Assembly (NCBI GenBank): GCA_023101725.1
Contig: JALJCO010008708.1
Span: forward strand, 124,001-188,000
DNA: 64,000 nucleotides
Direction: 5' to 3'
DNA from: Atherinomorus stipes
Taxonomy: Eukaryota; Chordata; Actinopteri; Atheriniformes; Atherinidae
Below are positions 34,423 to 45,284 of the stretch, piece after piece. A program made the translations under genes and the position numbers. How positions within the stretch are numbered: position 1 is the stretch's first letter; each line of letters begins with the position of its first letter. The notes under the pieces are model-generated. The model was not told where the DNA came from and made no database searches. It saw only the letters and a list, made by a program, of their open reading frames with translations.

Positions 34423-36021
34423 CAGTTGTGTGAAAAAGTGTTTCCTCCTTCCTGATTTCTTATTTTTTTGCATGTTTGTCACACTTCTGTTTCAGATCAT
34501 CAAGCAAATTTAAAAACTTAGACAACGATAACACAAGCAAACAAAATGCAGTTTCTAAAAGAAGGTTTTTATTAGTAAAGGGGGGGGGGGGGGGGGGGGG
34601 GGGGATTCCAAACCTCCATAGCCCTGTGTGGAAAAGTGATTGCCCTTTGAAAACATTTGCCTTTTGCAACATCTTTGGAAAGCTGAGTTCAATTTCTGTA
34701 GCCAGACCCAGGCCTGATTACTGCCACACCTGTTCTCCATCAAGAAATCCCTTAAATAGGACCTGCCTGACAAAGTTAAGTAGACCAAAAGATCCTCCAA
34801 AGCTAGACATCATGCTGCCATCCAAAGACATTCAGGAACAAATGAGAAACAAAGTCATTGAGATCTATCAGTCTGGAAAAGGTTCCAAAGCCATTTCTAA
34901 AGCTTTGGGACTCCAGAGAACCACAGTGAGAACCATTATCCACAAATGGTGAAAACATGGAACAGTGGGGAACCTTCCCAGGAGGGGCCGGCCGACCAAA
35001 ATGACCCCAAGAGCACAGCGACGACTCATCCAAGAGGTCACAAAAGACCCCAGAACAACATCCAAGAACTGCAGGCCTCACTTGCCTCAATGAAGGTCAG
35101 TGTTCATGACTCCCCCATCAGAAAGAGACTGGGGGGCAAAAATGGCTGCATGGCAGAGTTCCAAGACCAAAACCACTGCTGAGCAAAAAGGACATAAAGG
35201 CTCGTCTCAGTTTAGCCAGAAAGCATCTTGATGATCCCCAAGACTTTTGGGAAAATACTCTGTGGACTGACGAGACAAAAGTGGAACTTTCTGGAAGGTG
35301 TAGGTCCCATTACATCTGGCGTAAAAGTAACACGGCATTTCAGAAAAGGAACATCATAGCAACAGTAAAATATGGTGGTGGTAGTGTGATGGTCTGGGGC
35401 TGTTTTGCTGCTTCAGGACCTGGAAGACTTGCTGTGGTAAATGGAACCATGAATTCTGCTTCTACCAAAAAATCCTGAAGGAGAACGTCCGGCCATCTGT
35501 TGGTGACCTCAAGCTGAAGCGCACTTGGGTTCTGCAGCAGAACAATGATCCAGAACACACCAGCAAGTCCACCTCTGAATGGCTTAAGAACAACAACATG
35601 AAGACTTTGGAGTGGCCTAGTCAAAGCCCCCACCTGAATCCCATTGAGATGCTGTGGCATGACCTTAAAAGGCGGTTCATGCTGGAAAAGCCTCCAATGT
35701 GGCTGAATTACAACAATTCTGCAAAGATGAGTGGAACAAAATTCCTCCACAGCGCTGTAGAAGACTCATTGCCAGTTATCACAAACGCTTGATTGCAGTT
35801 GTTGCTGCTAAGGTGGAACAACCAGTTATTAGGTTTAGGGGAAGATCACTTTTTCACACAGGGACATGGACGTTTGCATTTTTTTCCTCCCTTACAAATA
35901 AAAAAAACTGCATTTTGTGTGTACTTGTGTTATCTTTGTCTAATTTTTTCATTTGCTTGATGATCTGAAACATATAAGTATGACACACATGCAAAAAAAC
36001 AAAAAAAAATTCACACGACTG
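34423..36021 (+). mobile_element. Tc1 subfamily T, copy 4, most complete
   Basis: Ends CAGTTGTGTGAAAAAGTGTT and ..TTCACACGACTG, TA at 34421-34422 and 36022-36023, 1599 bp. The 5' leader contains a poly-G run of about 26 bases (34579-34604) where copy 1 has six G. Confidence 0.95.
34812..35832 (+). pseudogene. Tc1 transposase pseudogene, copy 4
   Basis: Family length is about 340 codons and the gene here spans the full length. The N-terminal HTH reads KAISKALGLQRTTVRTIIHK; TGA at 34950-34952 replaces an Arg codon. A GGGGGG run near 35131 shifts the frame. Catalytic Asp 1 is intact (WTDETK, 35269-35271). The second Asp is Asn (QQNNDP, 35541-35543). The Glu is intact (SPHLNPIE, 35646-35648), 35 codons after the Asn, matching DD34E spacing. 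The C-terminal KRLIA..VVAAK tail is present; the stop is TAG at 35830-35832. It is dead at three independent points. Confidence 0.95.
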
Positions 36022-36023
36022 TA

Positions 36024-36780
36024 AATCTGGACAACTTCTGTCAGCATTTTTTTTTTAGAAATCTCATTCACTGTCTGTACTTTCGTCCACACACAGAGGC
36101 ACAGGTGTTCATCACTAATTATACCAGGATATTATTAGTCCCAGCCTGGCGTAGGAGCGTAGGGGATCTAAGTTTGCATAGTGCTCAGTCCCAGTTGGGT
36201 TGTTTTTAAATCCTGCAGAACAAGGCCCCTCTGTGGTGCTGCTCATGTCCAAGTGTTTAAACTAGAAAGAAAGACCCTCTTCCCCCCTTCTTTCAGGGGT
36301 TTTCCCCTTTTTTTTTCCAGAAAGGGAGGCTTTTTCATTTTTTTCTCCGCACATTATTGCTGCTGTAAAGCACACCAACAACAATGCTCTCCCACTTTGT
36401 CTCTCGCTTTTCACAAACACTCACAGGGGCGCTTGTGCCCACCCCACTCAATCATCCGCACACAAACACACAAATGCAGTCCTACACCCCCTCCACCTTC
36501 CCGCCCTGCCTCTTATCCACAGTGTATATAAAAGCTGTATCGAATTGCACCTTGAGCTTAATTGGCTCGGCAGTACAGTGTGCCGCTGTCGACAGTGACA
36601 AATCGCTCTTTCTAAGCCCCGGAGAATGTCTGCCCACTGCCATGTCAGAGGACACAGGAGGAGAAAAAAAAAGTTAATTGTCCCCTGGCTAGCTTTCAAA
36701 CAATGTCGTAACTGCACAAAAATTTGTAGGAGATGCAGTTTGGAGCGTTGGAGGTTTATTTATTTGCCTCATTCCTCTAT
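36024..36780. other. Unique sequence, no gene recognised
   Basis: Short frames only. TTTTTTTTCCAG near 36318 is acceptor-like but unsupported. Confidence 0.4.
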
Positions 36781-37245
36781 TTAAAGGAAAAGTACACCCA
36801 CAGAATGACGTTCGTTCATTTTCTACTCACCCTCATGCTGAGCAAGACTCTGGAGCACTTTTTTAATATCTCAAATGCAGCCGAAGATCCGTTTTTATTT
36901 ATTTTTTGTTATCCACCGACTTTCATATAATGGAGTTCACCGGCGCTCGAACCAAAAAGGTCCATAAAAGTCCACAAAAACGTGTCAATATTCCTCCATA
37001 CTGCTCGTCCAATGTAATCCAAGTGTCCTGAGTGGGTAGCGTCCAGAATTTACTGGAAACCACATCATTTAGTAGATTTTTAGAGCCTAAACAGTAGAAC
37101 ATTGCAGTTACTATTTGCAAAGGACACTTGGATTACATTGGACAACAGTATGGAGGAATATTGACAAGTTTTTGTGGACTTTTATGGACCTTTTTGGTTG
37201 TAGAAAATGAAGGACCATCATTCTGTGGGTGTACTATCCCTTTAA
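36781..37245. mobile_element. Element R copy 5, complete short form
   Basis: TTAA at 36781-36784 and 37242-37245. Left arm TTAAAGGAAAAGTACACCCA, right arm GGGTGTACTATCCCTTTAA. Arms of about 200-300 bases nearly meet at 37110-37120, so the core present in copies 1, 4, 6 and 7 has been deleted. Confidence 0.93.
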
Positions 37246-38335
37246 GATGGTGCCCGGCAGCAAGGAGGCCTGCAGGCAGCAGCCGTGCAGGAGAAAGGTG
37301 CTTATTCTCCATGTTTCTGCTCAAGCGGAGCTTGGGACACACTCCTAACTGCTCGCTCTGATCACGCAGCAGCTCAGATAAGCCGCTTCCTCCCGACGGA
37401 TTTCTCCCACAAGAGAAAACACCGCACAGATCAGATGAGACACATAATTCAATTAGGAGCAATCTGATATTTTTAGAAGCTGGGATGTGACAGTGTGCAT
37501 GAGTGTGTGTACGTGCACGGTCAAAACTGTGCAGCATTTCAGAAATTCTGTGTGAAAGTGTGTGTTTGCTTTGCATCTGGCTCGACGGGACAGCTCAGCT
37601 CATACTTGGAGTTCCTGACGATATAGTGCTGCTATATTACTGATATCCGCCCGGTCCGCAGTATCTCATAACTCAGCCCCTCGATTCCAGTCTGGCGCAC
37701 AGCTTTCTGGATGGAATATGACTCGCACACACTCACAAGAGGAAGGGTCTGCTCAGTGTCAGGGGAACAGCTGTGGATGCAGAGCAGAGAAGCAGGTGAT
37801 TATTACGCTGCTCCACAACTTGCAGAAACGCTTCGTGCTTTGCAACTTTGCAGAGGCAAAGCCGAAGAGGTGAAGATATAACTGCACACAAGTTCTTTCC
37901 ACATCTCTGAGAACAACTGCTCACTGCAGGGATGTAACGCCATGTGTGATTGACAATTTAATGAAAACAAAAGAGAGATTCTCAAGAAACACAACAGCTG
38001 CGTGCGTCTCCCGTGGCAGGAATTTAGAATCTGCGTTAAACTAACATCTCTGAATACATCAATTGTTTGTTTCATGTCGGAGGTAATTGTAGAAATATGT
38101 CAGATATATTTAATTAAGCACAGATGCAGAGGTTTAACTATTTTATTGAATCATAGGGATATATTTTTGTGCTTGCAGATATTCTCATCTGTTGCCGTCG
38201 ATTATGTTTGGAGATTCATTTAGGTTCTTGAGGAATGAAACAAACTTTAGCCCTCATAGATGCTGAAGAGTTTCTTAAAGAAAGCTGTAATGAAGGGAAA
38301 AGGAAGATAAACGTGTTGCTAAAAGATTTTCAGAT
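37246..38335. other. Unique sequence, candidate noncoding element near 38000-38220
   Basis: No gene recognised. 38030-38215 is AT-rich but complex (GGTAATTGTAGAAATATGTC, TATTTAATTAAGCACAGATG), as in homeodomain-bound regulatory DNA. This is inference only. Confidence 0.25.
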
Positions 38336-38995
38336 TTGTGACTCCATCAAGGTTTTTAGAATTAACTAAAACTATGGAAAATTAAACCTAAAATTAACTA
38401 AATTAAACATTTTTGTTGACTGAAATGAGAATAAAAATGATGGATTTTTAAAAAACGATAACTGAAACTATATTGTGTCTTTACAAAACTAAAACTAAAA
38501 TTGTTGCAAAAACATCCTTAGTTTTAGTCTTTGTAAATTTGTTTAAAATAAAAGCTTTTTGGATTGATGTGAAATCTATTTCTATTTAATCTGTTTACTC
38601 TGCTCTACCGGTTTTACTCCGAGTGACTTTCTGATGATTTTGAATGTCACACCGGACGAATTTGTATAATTTATGGGGAAAAAAACCCTAAAACTAACAC
38701 TGAAACTTAAAAAAGAAAAACTAAAGTATGGGGATTAACACAGCACAAAAAAAAAAAATAAAAATCCCTCCCTTTTTTACAAAAACTTCATGTTTTAAAC
38801 TAAGCATGATGTCCCAAAGATACGGATGAAAGCGCCTAGCAGACCTGCTGCAGGGTATGAACTATTAGTATTTAGTGACTCTCCAGAATTTAAAAACAAT
38901 AAGTCAGAACTAAATAGAACAAATTGAAACTATTTAAAAATGTCAAAACTAATATCCTTGGACTGCGTAAAACTATTTATTGAAAAGCACCATTA
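38336..38995. repeat. Decayed AACTAAAACT-type repeat
   Basis: Repeated (T)TAACTAAA and AAAACTAAAACTAAA words, typical of a fish interspersed repeat. Termini not found. Confidence 0.5.
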
Positions 38996-39505
38996 TTAAG
39001 CTAGCTTCATACGTCCGGATACGGACGAAATCCGCCTGTCAGTACCAACTGTAGTCTCCGTTACTGGCTTACATACCTCTGCCCAGTTTCAGAGTCGTTA
39101 TGAATGTTGCTGCGTACGCCCTCTAGGGGGCAGTGTTGCGTTGAAATTTACCGCCATCGACAATCGCGAACATGGCGTCGGTAGAGGAGGTAGTTCAGAA
39201 AAGGCGGGAAAAAATAAGTGTGTGCGCCGGTGGCATGTCCAACCAGCGACCACATAAAAATGTACACTTTTGACATTTAAATGCCCTCTTCCGCCTCTTC
39301 TTCGTTTATTTTCACAAATGGGTAAACTCTGTAAACTCTGACTCTATGCTGCCGCCACGATTTCCAGTGGTATTGCTCTGTTTCGTCCGGAGCACTCCGG
39401 ATTCATAAGCTCTCTTGCAACGGACATACTGACGGACGAAACGACCTCCGGATACGGATGAAAGGGTCCGTCTACATAATTACCGTAGGGTATGAATGAG
39501 CTTTA
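38996..39505. mobile_element. MITE X (CGTCCGGATACGGACGAA)
   Basis: AAGCTAGCTTCATACGTCCG on the left and ..GGTATGAATGAGCTTT on the right are imperfectly inverted; GGATACGGACGAAAT and CCGGATACGGATGAAAG lie near each end. A related piece is at 38815-38865. Confidence 0.6.
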
Positions 39506-39542
39506 GAGAGGCTGTAACTATTTGTCTGTTTCACTACTTCTT

Positions 39543-39600
39543 GTACTCCTGTAAGCTAAGCTTAGCAGCTAAGCTAAGCTGCTAAGCTAAGCAGCTAAGA
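39543..39600. repeat. AAGCTAAGC hairpin repeat
   Basis: Short palindromic tandem of AGCTAAGCTTAGCAGCTAAG and AAGCTGCTAAGC that can fold on itself. Confidence 0.75.
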
Positions 39601-39876
39601 TAAACTGTGTTAAAAAAAACTCCCATATCTCTCTTTCAACGTTTACATGCAGTAAAAAAGAAAAAAATAACAAAATCTCTTAACAGTTCCCTCACAGAGT
39701 CTCCCTTCGGCTAATGATTAGCAAAAATTGCTGATGTATTGTGTATGCTAGCTGGCAGAGGGGCAAAGTCTGCTGAAACCTTCTCATCTCTGGCTTCACA
39801 CCATGTTTTTATTAAAGTCACTCAAAGATGTAGACATTGTTTGATTGGATGTTTTGGAGCTTGTTCCACTCCATTG

Positions 39877-40429
39877 TTAAAGGGACACCGTGTAACTTTT
39901 GAGCCAAACATTAGCCTATTGTAAGTAACAACAATGATTTCTGGGGTCAGTAAAGAGCACTTTACGCAGGTTGTTGGTCTGAAGTGGCTGCTCTCCTCAA
40001 AAAACAGATATTGTAACTTTGCAGGAGCGGATCCGTCTCTCATTGGATCATGTGACCTGGAGCGCTTTGCTTTATGGCTCCATGACATCACTATCAGCTG
40101 ATCAAAGTGGTCTGCAAACATAAATCCAAAACACGAATAGAGACGGTTTAATTTTGCAACAGTTGTGTGGCCTGAAGGATGTTCGAAGTTTATTGTTGTA
40201 TACCTTTATTTCGAACACTTAAAAAACAAATATAAGTAAATAGATAAAATAGTAATAAAACAAAAACAAAACATACGTACATACCAAATATCATGTTCAA
40301 AAAAGAGTAGGAAGAAGTAATAAAACTTATTAAATCCTACCCCTGATCTCTATTCATATCTACCTATTTATATATACACATATGTACATAGTGCCCCTGG
40401 TGGCCAAAAGTTACACAGTATCCCTTTAA
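39877..40429. mobile_element. TTAA MITE Y with nested LINE tail
   Basis: TTAAAGGGACACCGTGTAAC on the left and GTTACACAGTATCCCTTTAA on the right are inverted, with TTAA at 39877-39880 and 40426-40429. A LINE tail is inserted at 40178-40390. Confidence 0.88.
40178..40390 (-). mobile_element. Non-LTR retrotransposon 3' end, minus strand
   Basis: On the minus strand it reads AGTTTTATTACTTCTTCCTA.. GTGTTCGAAATAAAGGTATA ..CAACAATAAA, the 3' UTR style of a common fish LINE. Coding region absent. Confidence 0.65.
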
Positions 40430-40690
40430 GTTATGAGGAGAAATTCTGCGTGCAGACGGGCAGCAAATGTGCGTGGAATGTCATGTTTTTGTTGCAGTTT
40501 GCACGCCAGGTCGCTAGATGGCGCCACCACCAGCACAAACATTTCTGCTCCTCCCCCGTAGCTGGGTGATAATCCGACATGTTTGTTGATGTTTTCCTGC
40601 ACTCGCACCTGTTTGTGATGTCATCATATTGTGACGACAAACACTTCTTTTTTTTATAACAAAACAGACTTTTGCATTTTCAACAATTTA

Positions 40691-41465
40691 CGAAGCTTGA
40701 ATCTGATAGGCTACTACCATCATGTGATACAGAAGCTAGAATCTGATAGGCTACCACCATCATGTGATACAGAAGCTAGAATCTGATAGGCTACCACCAT
40801 CATGTGACACAGAAGCTAGAATCTGATAGGCTACCACCATCATGTGATACAGAAACTAGAATCTGATAGGCTACTACCATCATGTGATACAGAAACTAGA
40901 ATCTGATAGGCTACCACCATCATGTGATACAGAAGCTAGAATCTGATAGGCTACCACCATCATGTGATACAGAAGCTAGAATCTGATAGGCTACCACCAT
41001 CATGTGATACAGAAGCTAGAATCTGATAGGCTACCACCATCATGTGATACGGAAGCTAGAATCTGATAGGCTACCACCATCATGTGATACAGAAGCTAGA
41101 ATCTGATAGGCTACCACCATCATGTGACACAGAAGCTAGAATCTGATAGGCTACCACCATCATGTGATACAGAAGCTAGAATCTGATAGGCTACTACCAT
41201 CATGTGATACAGAAACTAGAATCTGATAGGCTACCACCATCATGTGATACAGAAGCTAGAATCTGATAGGCTACCACCATCATGTGACACAGAAGCTAGA
41301 ATCTGATAGGCTACCACCATCATGTGATACAGAAGCTAGAATCTGATAGACTACCACCATCATGTGATACGGAAGCTAGAATCTGATAGGCTACCACCAT
41401 TATGTGATACGGAAGCTAGAATCTGATAGGCTACCACCATCATGTGACACAAAAGCTAGAATCTG
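40691..41465. repeat. 40-bp minisatellite, 19.4 copies, no indels
   Basis: Unit AGAAGCTAGAATCTGATAGG plus CTACCACCATCATGTGATAC. Period is exactly 40 over the whole array; variation is limited to a few base changes (AAACT, GACAC, ACGGAAG, CTACTACC). Confidence 0.97.
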
Positions 41466-42151
41466 GCTGCTTTCACAGATAATTTCATTGCCTGAAACTC
41501 TCAGAAGTTAAAACAGTTCATTACAGTTGTATCTCAATTCCCCCAAAAATATCTAATGCAATATTTTGTTTGGTTGGTATCGAAGTATTGACTCTATGGT
41601 ATCGATTTGCCCAACCCTGATTTAAAATAAACTATATTGTGATTTATCTTTCTCCCATTTTTACAACCGTGCTAAACTACCTAAAGCTAACCCACAGACC
41701 GTGTGTTTCATGTCATAAATCTGAATTTCCTTCCTTTGATTTGGTTCTTCTTACTCCGTCAGACACAAACGACACGTCAGTCAAAGATGTAGGAGACATA
41801 ACTTTGCGTTTTTTTATTTTTATTTGTTTGTTTTCAGCAGTTCAGCACGTAAATCCATATTTTTGCTGAGTGAAACTCAGTGTGTGTGGTTCAGCATGTG
41901 TCTACAACAATAACATGCAACATCTGGTTATATGAGGAGCTCTGGTTTCTCCCAATGTAACATTGTTTTCACAGCTGTGCAAGACATCATGCAAAAGCAA
42001 GACAGACATGTGTTTTTCAGCTTTTGTCACTGTTTATTCTAATTGTCTCCATCCTTTTCCCCTGTTTCTCACATATTTTTCATTCTTCTGTCGTCCCCCG
42101 GTTATCTCCTACCCATCTCCTCCGTCTCCCGCCTCCTCTGTCTCCCTCTCA
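41466..42151. other. Probable intron of the gene ending at 42328
   Basis: Upstream of the acceptor at 42151 the DNA is non-coding and pyrimidine-rich near 42040-42150. A decayed hAT-like end (ATCGATTTGCCCAACCCTGA) is at 41602-41621. Confidence 0.4.
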
Positions 42152-43050
42152 GACCTCTCTGATAACCTGGCAATGGATGACTTCACCTTCCAGGAGCAGC
42201 TGTTGACCCCTCGTCTGGCCACCGGCGGAGTCGGAGGCATCGCCTCACCTGCAGCGCCGCTGTGGAGGAGCGACCTGGTTCCAGTCCTACCAGTGACCAT
42301 TACTCTACTCCTGCTGTACCACCACTGACCCGTGCACTCCCGCTACCTCTTTCATCTAGACACTTTGCAGAAAGTGACAAATGATTTGGGATTTCCTGTT
42401 AGAAATTTCCGTGGCTCATGAAAAGAAGCATGACCAACTTCTTGTTTGTCTCAAGCAGAACTTGTTTTACATAATTCAGAACCAGTGGACGTCCTCAGCA
42501 AACCCATTAAAGCACACTCGATATATCCATGTGCGCCATGTAAATAAGAAACTTGCCTACTTCCACCATGCTAGTTTGGACTCTTGTACTCTCTCCTCGT
42601 CCTCCCCCTCACCTCCTCTGTATAGTAACAATGTGATCCTCATCTTTAGCTTTCTTATGGACCTTTAAGTGAGGACCGAACAAACAACAGACCTTTTATA
42701 CAGTGCTCCCACTCAGTCTATACTGAGTTACTGCCTTGGAGGAACAATCTGGAAGAAGCAGAAGTCGGTTGCTGCTGCTGCTTTCCCTCATGACAGTCAA
42801 TGATCTCTTGGACCTGAAGAGTTTTAACGAGCTTTTCGTTCCCGAAAGGTCATTGGGAATCACTTATTAAAGATGTGCTTTTCCTTGAAATGCCCCGCGA
42901 CTACCTAAATATCTCTCACTCTTGTTAAAGCACATAGCTACAACTTCGTCATCAGAACAATTACATTTTTAAAAATTAATAATACAACAGAACATCCAGA
43001 GGGATGCAGAATAAAAGTACTCATTTTACTTTAAAAATAAATAAAGCATA
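42152..43050 (+). CDS. Terminal exon, protein with GPI-signal-like tail
   Basis: A long pyrimidine tract ends TCCCTCTCAG at 42151. The exon then reads (x)LSDNLAMDDFTFQEQLLTPR, a Gly-rich LATGGVGGIASPAAP stretch, and a hydrophobic end SDLVPVLPVTITLLLLYHH; TGA at 42326-42328. Entry phase is one base from the previous exon. Small residues followed by a terminal hydrophobic segment suggest a GPI attachment signal or a C-terminal membrane anchor. The 3' UTR would run to ATTAAA (42866) or AATAAA near 43030. Earlier exons are not in view. I cannot name the family. Confidence 0.5.
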
Positions 43051-43621
43051 TGAATATTGTTTTATCAATTTTGAAGGGTCCAAAATATGGGATGATGGGA
43101 ACTGGGGGGTGACGTCACACCTGACCAAATTGCATTCCAGTTCACTGGTTGGAAAATAAGATGGCAGCGTAACAAAACAACGTGTTTTTTAAAGGCATAT
43201 GCCCCCCCCCCGGGTGAAACTGAGCCCCCCCCTGCAGTCCTCTGAGTTGGACAAGTGGGCAGAAGCGTTTTCTAGCCGACCTAGTCATTCTCTGAATCTG
43301 GCAGCACTGACTTTAGCTTAGCTTAGCATAGTTGCTGTAATCTAATGGTTCCAACTAGCACCACTTGGTGAAAGTGAACAAAATAACTCAAGTTTTTTTC
43401 ACTTAAGTTTCGTGACCCCCACATTCTGATTAAGTACAAGCGAGAAGCCGATTTCACATTAAAAGGACTGAAAAGGCGGCGTTTAATAGGGGAACTATAT
43501 GCCGCGGAACTACAGGCCAATCACAGGGAAGCACCGCAGACAGCAGCAAAGGCAGCACGCATGCAGCATCCCCAGCTTCCGTAAACAGGGCTGCCATCGG
43601 ATGCTCAACATGTATTCTGAC
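43051..43621. other. No gene recognised
   Basis: Contains a poly-C tract at 43202-43211 and sequence with TTAGCTTAGCTTAGCAT. Downstream of the putative terminal exon. Confidence 0.4.
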
Positions 43622-44330
43622 CAAGGGGCAAACTCCGCCTCAGAACAGTGAAGCTCGCTTCCTTGTTGTAAATAGTGTAATCCTCCCTTCATCCACTAGG
43701 GGCTGGCTCCAAGAGCGAGCAAATCCCCATAGACTCCCATGTTAAAAACGCCGACTTCACAGCAGAAATAAACAGGTTTACAGCCTGGTTCAAAAAATCA
43801 TTTTAGGTTTAATAGGTCAAGTTTACCTTCATGTCAACTGTGAGGGGGGTGAATTTTTTTTATAACTCATTCGTTTAGATGTTATTTATTCTTCAAATTA
43901 CACATAATTAAGGGCGTGTCCTTATGATTGACATGCGGCAGACCGGAAGCTCCGCCTGCCGACCGGAGGCTCCTAGTTAGCTCCTTCTTTGCTCTTAATA
44001 AGGTCTCAGTTTGTTACAGAGTCGCACAACGGCGGTGTTTAGTCAGCGAATTGCAAGTCTAAGCACGTCTTACCTTAACCATGCCGCTTAGGGGGCTTAT
44101 CTTTGTTAGCTCCTCTTAGTTTCGTGTTAGCTCAGTTAGCGTTTAGCCCACAGTACGTCAGCTGTCAATCATTTGCCCCGCGGCCGCGCTGTGCCCATTT
44201 TAGGATTTTCCTGGAGTGACGACGTACGTGACACGGCAAGATGGCGACGGTAAGACACGCCCACCTGGCTTCACATTTCTCTATTCAGAAGAGACCGGAA
44301 GCTACGTCCAGTAATTATATACAGTCTATG
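43622..44330 (-). mobile_element. hAT-like element U, copy 2, inverted
   Basis: Reads on the minus strand from CATAGACTGTATATAATTAC (44330) to GTTTGCCCCTTG (43622). The perfect 8-bp duplication ATTCTGAC is at 43614-43621 and 44331-44338 (GTCAGAAT in element orientation). Confidence 0.93.
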
Positions 44331-44359
44331 ATTCTGACATATACATATATTTATATATA

Positions 44360-44660
44360 TAAGGCTGTGAAAAAATATCGATACACTGAATATCGCGATA
44401 TTTTTATATGTAGATTTCATATTGACATTTAAAAACGCGATCTTGATCTGTTTTACCAATGAAATCTCACGAGATTTTTTATTGTTCTTTTACAAAATCT
44501 TGCGGGACTTCACGAAAATCTGCGAGATTTTGACACAGAACGACGAAATCTCTTGATATTTCATTCGAAAAATAGATTAATACCTCGTTTTTAAATATCC
44601 ATATATAAGCATATGAAAATATTGCGATATTTTTGTGTATTGATATTTTTTCCCGCCCTA
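44360..44660. mobile_element. MITE D copy 4
   Basis: AAGGCTGTGAAAAAATATCG to TTTTTTCCCGCCCTA with the CGAAATCTC/GAGATTT interior. Ends are decayed and the 8-bp flanks (TATATATA, GTTATATG) no longer match. Confidence 0.8.
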
Positions 44661-45284
44661 GTTATATGTTATGAATATTTTTTTTTTTTTTTTATGAGAT
44701 TAATTTAACTTTTTATTTGTAAAGGGTTTAATGACAAGCCACACTGGAATAACACGTAGTTCGGATTCTATAAATTTTAAACATTTTCGACTGAGTGTTT
44801 TTTTTTTAATAAAATAAAAATAGCGTTTTTTACAATATTTCCCAGATTAGTCATTAACTAGAACACCACAGCTGTCTCTGTTAGCATTAGCTAGATGATA
44901 AGTTTGCGGTGCGTCATTTTGCCATAGACATGTGAAATAAAGTATATTAATGAGTGTTCAACATAATTTACTGTGTTTTTGTTGTTGGGATTAAATCCGG
45001 TGTTTTCTCTGCCTCTCTGCATGGATTTCCTCCATGTTGTTAAGAAAAAGGACCGATTATCATCTGTTCTAATTACACATGTACAGAAAGGCTCCCTAAG
45101 CAATGGCCGACATTCTAGTTGTGACGTTTGCCTGGATTGTCTATAGTTTGGGAAATTGCATTACGTTGGCAACTGTGGTTTTGGGAAACGCACCCCAGCT
45201 AATCCCCCACTACAACCAAAGATGGTAATTTAAACAAAAGGGTTGATCACAAAATCAAACCTGTATTTAATTAAAGATCTAATT
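44661..45284. other. AT-rich sequence, no gene recognised
   Basis: No repeat or exon that I can support. Confidence 0.4.
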
